A stretch of DNA of 32,282 nucleotides from Bacteroidales bacterium (lineage in GTDB: Bacteria > Bacteroidota > Bacteroidia > Bacteroidales > VadinHA17), in the NCBI GenBank assembly GCA_025358455.1, contig JANYJP010000117.1, positions 1-32,282 on the forward strand, read 5' to 3'. The notes beneath the pieces are model-generated. The model saw only the letters and a program-made list of their open reading frames with translations, had not been told where the DNA came from and ran no database searches. How positions within the stretch are numbered: the first letter of the stretch is position 1; the number at the start of each line of letters is the position of its first letter. The position numbers and the translations under genes were made by a program. Shown piece after piece: positions 7,500 through 13,724 of this stretch.

Positions 7500-7520
7500 C
7501 TTTTTACTGCTCTGTGCTCT

Positions 7521-8045
7521 TCATATCCAATTCTTCCTGAAAAACCATGCAAACAAGTAGGCAGAGCCAAAAATCGCGATCATTGTAACAAATCCTGCCA
7601 CAGACAGAACCGCCATTCCTGAGAGGGCAGCACCGCTGGTACAACCTCTTGCAAGCTGGGCTCCATAAACAAAGAACACTCCTCCGAGAAATGCAAATAT
7701 CAACCGCCTGGTATTTGAAATATTCGGAGACTTTTCAATCTTGAATTTAAGCCTTTTAGAAATTGCACCGGAAATAAATCCTCCGGCTACTACTCCGAGT
7801 ATTTCGATTGTGAGCCAGTTCTTCAAAGGCTTCTTCCCGTCTTCAAAATACTTACTGTAGTATATTGATTTATCAGCATGCGGCCGGTCAACTGCACCCA
7901 CAATAGAAACAACGCAATATTTTAGTCCTCCGCTTGCTCCTAGTCCCCGCCCCGCCATGAACATTGCCAGAAGCAGAACAACCCCCAGCAAAGTACCGGC
8001 AATATATGGGTTCATATATCTTTTTTTCATTTGTCTGAAGTTCAA
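7521..8045 (-). CDS. YeeE/YedE-family sulfur transporter, N-terminal-type half
   Basis: The protein has 174 residues and about four membrane segments. It has GRGLGASGG (32-40), Cys 44, and the family motif QLARGCTSG (130-138, Cys 135), one of the two Cys-bearing pore motifs of YeeE/YedE thiosulfate transporters. It is half the length of TsuA, and its partner is the 200-residue gene downstream (122-bp gap holding an 8-bp repeat tract). The start at 8045 is supported by a good promoter at 8099-8069, giving a short leader; an ATG five codons further in (8030) is also possible. It is the first gene of the sulfur group with the two rhodanese-like genes. Confidence 0.9.
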   Translation of the reverse strand: MNFRQMKKRYMNPYIAGTLLGVVLLLAMFMAGRGLGASGGLKYCVVSIVGAVDRPHADKSIYYSKYFEDGKKPLKNWLTIEILGVVAGGFISGAISKRLKFKIEKSPNISNTRRLIFAFLGGVFFVYGAQLARGCTSGAALSGMAVLSVAGFVTMIAIFGSAYLFAWFFRKNWI

Positions 8046-8068
8046 TTATTAATCTATTCTTCCGGGTA

Positions 8069-8099
8069 CAAAAATACGAAATGCAAAACTGTAGTCAAA
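8069..8099 (-). promoter_or_regulatory. Bacteroidota-type promoter of the YeeE/rhodanese group
   Basis: On the minus strand TTTG (8099-8096) is followed after exactly 19 bp by TATTTTTG (8076-8069), a full match to the -33/-7 consensus and its spacing. The predicted transcript begins near 8062, about 17 nt before the ATG at 8045. The site lies in the 86-bp gap after the heme-copper unit, so the sulfur genes can be expressed independently of it. Confidence 0.7.
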
Positions 8100-8131
8100 C
8101 AGTCTCCGGGTAATTTATAACACAGAATATC

Positions 8132-9751
8132 CTAGCTGGCTGGAATTAAGTCTTTTGTTTTTATTTTAGACGGAGTAAATATTCCAATAACACCTTTGAT
8201 TCCGATACTCATTACAATATTATAGAAAAAGGAGAGGAATCCAATAAGCAATAAAGTACCACATGTAGCAGCAAGGATCATATAAATATTAAACTCTCCA
8301 TTGAGGTACAATGAACGCCTGAGCATCCCTTTTAAACCTGCCATTCCCATGAATGCACCCATTCCGATACCGCCAATGAGATGGCACCAGAAATGAATAT
8401 TTACAAGTTTCTGGCTATACATTTTTGCCCCATTTGTAAGAATTGGGAAAAGTATGTATATAACTGAATAGAGAGTCATGGTCAATCCAATAAGTATAGC
8501 TACATGAACATGTGGGCCGACTACCCATTGTGTATTATGAAGTATCCTGTTTAATCCTACATCGGCCTGCATAATACCCGCGGGGACAGCAAGGGCAAAT
8601 CCCAGTAATCCGCCCAGCAGGAACTTCAATGGATTTGTCATCTTAAGCGGCCTTGCACTCCATAGTGTTGCAAGGGTAATGAAGAATGCAAGTCCCTGGG
8701 TGATAAGCTCAAATGCAGTCACCATTTCGCCTGATATTACTTTCAGAATCGCTGGCTGTGCCTGATCGGAGAGAAGGTGATGTGACCAAACGGTCCAGGA
8801 AACAACCAGTTCGACAAGCAAAGCAGCTCTTGCAATATTCTGCATGAATAGTGGTTTTCCACTAATCATCATGGCAAGAAGATACCATGTGCCTGCAACA
8901 AAAACAAGCACAAGTCCGTCAGCTATAAGATCAAGACCCCACCAGAACCAGTTTTTGTATAGAAGCGCATCAATTGCAGTATTTTTAAGATCAAAACCCA
9001 GAATTGATGCAATCATAAATACCAGTACTAACACTCCTGTAAAAAGGATTACGGCTGTATTCAGAGCCACATCAACACTACCTCGTGCTACAGCTGCTAC
9101 AGGAAGGGGAACCAGATGCTCCTTTTTGTTTTTTGTAAACAGATTTTTGAATCCGGTTATTCCTAATGCTGAAGCAAGCAATGCTTTTGAAGGTTGTTTT
9201 TCCCAACCTTCCGGTGTGTATGTAATTGTTTTGAAGATGTTTATAACAAAAAATGCACTACCGGCCATTACAAGGGCTATTCCTGTAATAAAAAAAGTCC
9301 CGCCCCAAACACTGAATTGTTTAAAATCAACAGGAAGCGGCCAGTAAAGTGTATAAAGAGGGGCATAATGACTTACAAAGCCAGCAAACCAGAAGATGAA
9401 AGTCCCTGCCGTAACAAGAATGAATGTCCAATTGCCAAGCTTTATGCTCCATAAGGGTTTCTTCATCAGGAATGGAACAAGGAAGAGAAAAGCGCCGAAA
9501 ACAATAGAGTAAGTTGAACCAAAAATTCCGACAAGTGGGTGTGCTGTAAGAATTGCAAAGAATTGTGGTTCTGTAATAAAAGGAAGAGGCTTGACTTCGT
9601 AAAGCCTCATAAGCATACCCTCAATCACAACAAATCCAAAATAAATCAGACCAACCACAACAAACCGAAGTGTCAGTTTTTGCATGGGCGTAAGAGTTTC
9701 TGACTTGAATAGTCCCTCTTCACCATTTATAAGTGTTTGAATAAAACTCAT
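8132..9751 (-). CDS. Heme-copper superfamily catalytic subunit, divergent nitric-oxide-reductase-like
   Basis: This 539-residue polytopic protein has about 12-14 membrane helices. The superfamily ligands are visible: H71 in TAHPLVGIFG (helix II, low-spin heme), H324-H325 in VWSHHLLSD (helix VII), and H414 and H416 in VVGPHVHVAIL (helix X, both hemes). In helix VI, WWGLDLIADG (270-279) aligns with the NorB pattern WWVVHLWVEG rather than the oxidase pattern GHPEVY, and puts Asp (D274) where the third His ligand of the active-site metal should be. There is no covalent Tyr-His motif of A-type oxidases. NO reduction is my best inference, since NORs outside the classical c/qNOR families, some with carboxylate substitutions, have been proposed. 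Oxygen reduction is less likely but not excluded. Its partner gene is 36 bp upstream. Confidence 0.85.
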   Translation of the reverse strand: MSFIQTLINGEEGLFKSETLTPMQKLTLRFVVVGLIYFGFVVIEGMLMRLYEVKPLPFITEPQFFAILTAHPLVGIFGSTYSIVFGAFLFLVPFLMKKPLWSIKLGNWTFILVTAGTFIFWFAGFVSHYAPLYTLYWPLPVDFKQFSVWGGTFFITGIALVMAGSAFFVINIFKTITYTPEGWEKQPSKALLASALGITGFKNLFTKNKKEHLVPLPVAAVARGSVDVALNTAVILFTGVLVLVFMIASILGFDLKNTAIDALLYKNWFWWGLDLIADGLVLVFVAGTWYLLAMMISGKPLFMQNIARAALLVELVVSWTVWSHHLLSDQAQPAILKVISGEMVTAFELITQGLAFFITLATLWSARPLKMTNPLKFLLGGLLGFALAVPAGIMQADVGLNRILHNTQWVVGPHVHVAILIGLTMTLYSVIYILFPILTNGAKMYSQKLVNIHFWCHLIGGIGMGAFMGMAGLKGMLRRSLYLNGEFNIYMILAATCGTLLLIGFLSFFYNIVMSIGIKGVIGIFTPSKIKTKDLIPAS

Positions 9752-9787
9752 ATTAATTAAAAGTTAGGATTTATGAATTGTTAATTA

Positions 9788-10351
9788 CTAATTTGCTGAG
9801 GTGGTTGGAATAACCTGAACAACATCTTTTAAAATCATAAAGACCCCTTGGGGACCTGAGTACTCAGTAGAACGAATTGAATAAACACCTTCACGGTCGA
9901 AGTGCCATAGAAGATCATTCCGGTGACCCGGCACTACCTGCATCTGAAACATCATGCTGTTATCTTGTCTGAAAAGACCGAAGCCATATGTCAGATCCTC
10001 AGATTGAACATCGAAAAGAACTTTATCATCGACATTAATAACAAGCTTTTCCGAAGGCATAATGAACTTGTGATCTTTGACGGTTATTACAAAGGTCTTA
10101 TCGGGTTTGTAATCCGACCTGTTCAAATCCATCTCTGCCCAGGGAATGGTGTTGTAGGTGATTAAATGAAGTGACACCCCAAGTACAGTCAGAAACGCTA
10201 CAAATGTGTAGAATATGGCAGGCTTTACCGCGAGCCCTTTGCCCTTTCCCGTTACTTTTATACTAAACCATGCTACCAGAAGAATAATTACAATACAATA
10301 AAATGTGTAAGCCAGGGTTTGCCCCGTCAGAACCATTTTTGAGTCAACCAT
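9788..10351 (-). CDS. Subunit II-like protein of the heme-copper unit, lacking CuA ligands
   Basis: The protein has 187 residues, two N-terminal membrane helices (about 12-32 and 45-66) and a periplasmic cupredoxin-like domain (about 85-178). The fold marks of cytochrome oxidase subunit II remain, but the CuA site does not. The usual His of the first ligand loop is Tyr (DLTYGFGLF, Y122). The C-x-x-x-C-G-x-x-H-x-x-M loop reads STEYSGPQGVFM (161-172), with both Cys replaced by Ser and the His replaced, leaving only the Met. It therefore cannot accept electrons through CuA, which suggests a quinol-dependent or otherwise divergent enzyme. It is the first gene of the pair and has an unusually clear Shine-Dalgarno sequence. 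Confidence 0.85.
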   Translation of the reverse strand: MVDSKMVLTGQTLAYTFYCIVIILLVAWFSIKVTGKGKGLAVKPAIFYTFVAFLTVLGVSLHLITYNTIPWAEMDLNRSDYKPDKTFVITVKDHKFIMPSEKLVINVDDKVLFDVQSEDLTYGFGLFRQDNSMMFQMQVVPGHRNDLLWHFDREGVYSIRSTEYSGPQGVFMILKDVVQVIPTTSAN

Positions 10352-10355
10352 AGTA

Positions 10356-10360
10356 CCTCC
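10356..10360 (-). promoter_or_regulatory. Shine-Dalgarno sequence (GGAGG) before the subunit II gene
   Basis: On the minus strand GGAGG stands 4 nt before the ATG at 10351. Most starts in this window have only A/T-rich leaders, so a canonical site here is exceptional. It fixes the start codon of this gene. Confidence 0.65.
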
Positions 10361-10533
10361 TTTTAGTTGTTTATTTTAACAATTATTGCTTTCTTTTTCA
10401 GAATATGCTGGAACCTCTAATATATGAAATAATCATTAACAAAGAGGCAAATCTGTTTATTATTTCACAATACTTTTAAAGATTTACGAGGCAAAATTCA
10501 TAAAACAATATTTCTGTTGTGCAATACACCTGC

Positions 10534-10565
10534 AAGACTTCATGACCATAGGACTTTAAGACTTT
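10534..10565. repeat. Four degenerate 8-bp units with a constant GAC core
   Basis: Units of 8 bp at 10534, 10542, 10550 and 10558 read AAGACTTC, ATGACCAT, AGGACTTT and AAGACTTT, with GAC at the same place in each. The core matches the AGAC core of the tract at 7412-7499. It lies just upstream of the truA -7 box, where a -33 element would be expected. Confidence 0.6.
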
Positions 10566-10570
10566 TTTCG

Positions 10571-10578
10571 TACATTTG
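10571..10578 (+). promoter_or_regulatory. Putative -7 box of truA
   Basis: TACATTTG matches TAnnTTTG and is followed by C, as in many Bacteroidota promoters. No TTTG is present 19-20 bp upstream; a repeat tract occupies that position. The predicted start of transcription (about 10585) is only 7-13 nt before the ATG cluster at 10592-10598, so the leader would be very short. Confidence 0.5.
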
Positions 10579-10591
10579 CAATGTTAAATTA

Positions 10592-11374
10592 ATGATGATG
10601 GGCAGATTCAAGTTGACAATAGAATACGATGGTACCCGTTATTCGGGTTGGCAGATGCAAAAGGGGGGTAAAACTATTCAGGGAGAAATATTGGATGCCT
10701 GCCGTGATCTTTTTAAGACTGAAGAACTCGATGTTTTCGGTGCAGGAAGGACCGATGGGGGAGTTCATGCTTCAGGTCAGGTAGCTCACCTTGATGTTGA
10801 AACTGATCTGCCTCAGTTAAAAATTAAATATGGAATTAATGACCGTCTTCCTCCTGATATTTGTATTCTTAATGCAGAAGAGGCCCATCCAAAGTTTCAT
10901 GCCCGACACGATGCTAATGCGCGGAGTTATATTTACCAGATAAGCAGAAGGCGTACTGCTTTCGGGAAAAAATATGTGTGGTGGATCAAAGATCTGCTTA
11001 ATATTGATCTGATGAATGAAGCAGCCAAAAACTTTCCCGGATTGAAAGACTACAGGTATTTTACAGATGAAGATCATGAACAGTCATCTACTAAAGTGGA
11101 AATATTACATGCAAAGGTGAATGATTTTGGTGATATGCTTGTATTTCATGTTGTTGGTTCGCATTTTCTTTGGAAGCAGGTCAGACGTATGACAGGGGTA
11201 CTGGTTGAAGTGGGCCGAGGGAAACTATTACCTGCCGATGTAGCCTCCTTTTTCAAAACGAAGTCTGATATCCCTGCTAAACTTACAGCCCCTCCAAGTG
11301 GTCTGTTCCTCGAGAAAGTGTATTATAAACAAGAAGTGATAAGCTACGAAACAAAACCTATTATAAGTATCTGA
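10592..11374 (+). CDS. truA: tRNA pseudouridine synthase A
   Basis: TruA converts U38-U40 of the tRNA anticodon stem-loop to pseudouridine. The 260-residue protein has the family N-terminus FKLTIEYDGTRYSGWQ and the catalytic motif GAGRTDGGVHA, with the nucleophile at D55 (numbered from 10592). The conserved HARHDANARSY and FLWKQVRRMTG stretches follow. Three consecutive ATG codons (10592, 10595, 10598) precede the conserved region. The frame also has an ATG at 10517, but that extension lies upstream of a -7 box and looks unlike TruA. It is a single gene on the plus strand between two minus-strand groups, and converges on the radical SAM gene with a 29-bp gap. Confidence 0.95.
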   Translation: MMMGRFKLTIEYDGTRYSGWQMQKGGKTIQGEILDACRDLFKTEELDVFGAGRTDGGVHASGQVAHLDVETDLPQLKIKYGINDRLPPDICILNAEEAHPKFHARHDANARSYIYQISRRRTAFGKKYVWWIKDLLNIDLMNEAAKNFPGLKDYRYFTDEDHEQSSTKVEILHAKVNDFGDMLVFHVVGSHFLWKQVRRMTGVLVEVGRGKLLPADVASFFKTKSDIPAKLTAPPSGLFLEKVYYKQEVISYETKPIISI

Positions 11375-11379
11375 TGATG

Positions 11380-11435
11380 CCTCACGCCTGACTCTTCACA
11401 CCTTTATATTACATTCACATTATTACATTCACATT
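11380..11435. repeat. Degenerate 7-bp-period tract with a perfect 14-bp tandem duplication
   Basis: From 11380 to 11435 the sequence divides into eight 7-bp units, beginning CCTCACG, CCTGACT, CTTCACA, and ending with ATTACATTCACATT duplicated exactly in tandem (11408-11421, 11422-11435). It spans the convergent junction of truA and the radical SAM gene, and the 14-bp copies lie within the last codons of the latter. Confidence 0.7.
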
Positions 11436-12363
11436 CTATGATAGGAGCAATTGACTGACTCAAATTCAATAGAGTCAATCGGTTTGTTCTTTTTTCAATA
11501 CACTTATCACAACTGGAAAACATAGCCAAATCCCATACATCGGCAAATACGCGCCCGGCATTTAATTTAATGCCATATTCCAAAACTGTTTCAAGTGATT
11601 TTATATCAGGTGGATAAAATAGTCCTTTTTCGAACAGAATATCCATTGCCCCGTTACCTGCTCTTACAGGTATAACTGTGCAACATTCAACACCAGAACT
11701 AAACGCAAAATCGATTGACTTTTCCGCCCAGTAAATCCCTTCTGGTTCTGTTAGAAATGGAGGCCTGAGCAAAATAAATGCTCTTGACAGTATCCCGTTT
11801 GTTGTAAGAAAACTGACCGACTTGCTGAAGTCTTCAGGGGTCATGCGTTTGTTGAGTTTCTTTAATATTTCAGGTTGTACAGTCTCAAGTCCGAGAGCTA
11901 TTTGCAAATCAGGTTTTAGCATATCCCTGAATATAAGGCATTTATTGTTAATCATCGTGGGATGACTTTCAACAATAACTGATTCGAAATTACTTACCAG
12001 GTCTGAAATTCTCTGATAGTCTTCATATGGTATAGCTTTTCCATCAAAGAAACTTCCACTATTATAAAGTTTCAGGTGTTTAGCTGGAGGTAACCGGTTT
12101 AAGGCCCATTCAATCTGGTCAGGGATAGCGCCTGCCGGAACAGATTTACCGGTAGTATTTTTCCAGAGGTCGCACATCAGGCAATGAAATGGACACTCCC
12201 TGTTTGTCAGAAAAATGATTGCAACATCCTCAATTTCTCCCGATACGGTGCGCTCCTTTTCAACAAGCCACGCGTATGGTTTATCAGGATCGACTGTATT
12301 TTTATTGCCACGGTGGGATACTATCCACCTGTCAGTAATCGGGAGATTAGTATGTTCATTCAT
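11404..12363 (-). CDS. Radical SAM protein (resembles the RaSEA/TIGR01210, Elp3-like group)
   Basis: The protein has 319 residues from the chosen start. It has the radical SAM cluster motif CPFHCLMC (CxxxCxxC) near residues 58-65, then features of a partial TIM barrel: a LYNSGSFFDG strand-loop, VESHP, and ALGLETVQPEILKKLNKRM. These resemble the TIGR01210/RaSEA group of Elp3-like enzymes (archaeosine-related in archaea), but the substrate here is not predictable. The ATG at 12363 is preferred over 12393 because the 8-bp overlap ATGAATGA with the stop of the preceding gene is typical of translational coupling. The last residues (ECECNNVNVI) are partly encoded by a 14-bp tandem duplication, so the C-terminus may be recently altered. 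Last gene of the 12-gene group. Confidence 0.85.
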   Translation of the reverse strand: MNEHTNLPITDRWIVSHRGNKNTVDPDKPYAWLVEKERTVSGEIEDVAIIFLTNRECPFHCLMCDLWKNTTGKSVPAGAIPDQIEWALNRLPPAKHLKLYNSGSFFDGKAIPYEDYQRISDLVSNFESVIVESHPTMINNKCLIFRDMLKPDLQIALGLETVQPEILKKLNKRMTPEDFSKSVSFLTTNGILSRAFILLRPPFLTEPEGIYWAEKSIDFAFSSGVECCTVIPVRAGNGAMDILFEKGLFYPPDIKSLETVLEYGIKLNAGRVFADVWDLAMFSSCDKCIEKRTNRLTLLNLSQSIAPIIECECNNVNVI

Positions 12364-13684
12364 AATGGGAAAGAAACTCCTTCCTGTAATCAATCTCTTT
12401 TACCGGAAAATGCCTTGTAAAATCCCTTGAAGATGCTGCTCCGTGCTGAAAACGTCTTTTCTGAAAGACTGGCATTTCCATTCCGGTTACAGCTTTTATT
12501 CCCTGAGAAACTATTTGTCCCTTCAAAGCATAAAGTTTTTCATGATCCCAATTGGTCATATCAATATAGGGAATCCCCTCTGAAATTTCAATCACATTTG
12601 GCAATGTATAGGGACTGAATCCTTCAAACCCCAGTGAATCCGAAGGAGTAAAGGTCCTCATATATCCGCGGCTCAATCCCCCTGAATATGTCAATGAATG
12701 TTTTATAGACTCCACGCCCCATCCTTCATGATATAACATCAGGTTATTAAGGACGCTCCTGATGGTTAGTTCAGGATTTTCTTCAATCGGGTAGTCTTTA
12801 AGGTTTTCATCCCCCCCGTCTCCGTCAATAATATATTTCCAGTCACGATAGCGTGAACGGATCCCATGCATAAGCGCCAGGTTCATTGTAGCTGATTGTA
12901 TGTCAAGGGCTTTATAGTCTTCAACTACTTTCACGGCATTCCTCCAATCGAGCGATGAATAATCAACTTCAACAGGTTCAAGGAACATTTCGAGATTCAG
13001 TGATTCAAGAAATTTTCTGGCCTGAATCAGATCTGCACCATCCCCGTCGATTGAAAGAGTAAATGCTTTCAACCTTGATGGGCTTTCCCCAAGCTCTTTA
13101 AGTGCATGGTAGGTAAGTAAAAATACTGAACCACTGTCAATTCCGGCTGAGAAGGTAACGCCCACAGGACCTTTTTTTGCCCGGTACTTCAGCCACTTTT
13201 TGATTTCATTATATAATACTCCAATATAGTTTTCACCAATTTCTGAAGTATTCAGTTGAGAATATTTATTTCGTTCCGGAGTAAAAAACCTGGTATAAAC
13301 AGGATTTGGATCAGGGCATCCCAATAGTTCAATTTTCGTGATATAATGCGCCGGAGCCATCCTTGTATATGATGGATGAAACTGGTGATCAAGGCCTTCC
13401 TTTTTAAGGTAATCAAAGATGACATCAATACGTTCAGCAATAATCAGGTTAGGGCCAGCCGGACGTTTTGCAATAAAATAACGGATCGGACGGCCAATTG
13501 ATCTTGCCATTCTTATAGTCTTGCCTTCTACTGAGACCAGTGCGAACTGCCCGTCAATTTTACGAACCGCGTCCACATCACCTGACCTGACGACATTAAC
13601 TGCCTCTTCGTTTGTCATGTTATAAATAATATTCTTTTCAGGGTTGGTGAGATCAATTACCTTTTCTAAATATTGACTATTCAT
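12356..13684 (-). CDS. Asparagine-synthetase-like ATP-dependent amide/lactam-forming enzyme without glutaminase nucleophile
   Basis: This 442-residue protein carries an N-terminal remnant of the class II glutamine amidotransferase fold (DGQFALVSVEGKTIRMARS near 44-62). It has no Cys at position 2, so it cannot hydrolyse glutamine. The C-terminal part has the PP-loop SAGIDSGS (179-186) for ATP pyrophosphatase chemistry and IIDGDGGDENLKDYP (285-299), the counterpart of the AsnB acidic motif. Such nucleophile-less relatives include beta-lactam synthetases and lasso-peptide cyclases, which activate a carboxylate with ATP and couple it to an amine. True asparagine synthesis is unlikely. It overlaps the radical SAM gene by 8 bp, so the pair probably acts together. 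The substrate is unknown. Confidence 0.85.
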   Translation of the reverse strand: MNSQYLEKVIDLTNPEKNIIYNMTNEEAVNVVRSGDVDAVRKIDGQFALVSVEGKTIRMARSIGRPIRYFIAKRPAGPNLIIAERIDVIFDYLKKEGLDHQFHPSYTRMAPAHYITKIELLGCPDPNPVYTRFFTPERNKYSQLNTSEIGENYIGVLYNEIKKWLKYRAKKGPVGVTFSAGIDSGSVFLLTYHALKELGESPSRLKAFTLSIDGDGADLIQARKFLESLNLEMFLEPVEVDYSSLDWRNAVKVVEDYKALDIQSATMNLALMHGIRSRYRDWKYIIDGDGGDENLKDYPIEENPELTIRSVLNNLMLYHEGWGVESIKHSLTYSGGLSRGYMRTFTPSDSLGFEGFSPYTLPNVIEISEGIPYIDMTNWDHEKLYALKGQIVSQGIKAVTGMEMPVFQKRRFQHGAASSRDFTRHFPVKEIDYRKEFLSHYE

Positions 13685-13724
13685 ATTTTCGGTTTTAAAA
13701 TTTTAAATCTAAAATATCCGCGAA

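Noticed and set aside
8844-9347. A 167-codon plus-strand open frame opposite the heme-copper subunit gene
   Set aside because: It lies wholly antisense to a well-supported membrane protein gene, and its translation is low-complexity and matches no family I know. It is a shadow frame.
9788-10351. Ordinary cytochrome c oxidase subunit II (CuA protein)
   Set aside because: All Cys and His ligands of CuA are replaced (Y122, S161, S165 and G at the His), so the canonical function is not supported although the fold is.
10517-10591. A longer N-terminus for TruA
   Set aside because: The extra 25 codons precede the -7 box at 10571, have no similarity to TruA proteins and run through an intergenic repeat tract.
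12356-13684. Asparagine synthetase AsnB
   Set aside because: There is no Cys at position 2 and the N-terminal glutaminase domain is degenerate, so glutamine-dependent asparagine synthesis is unlikely.
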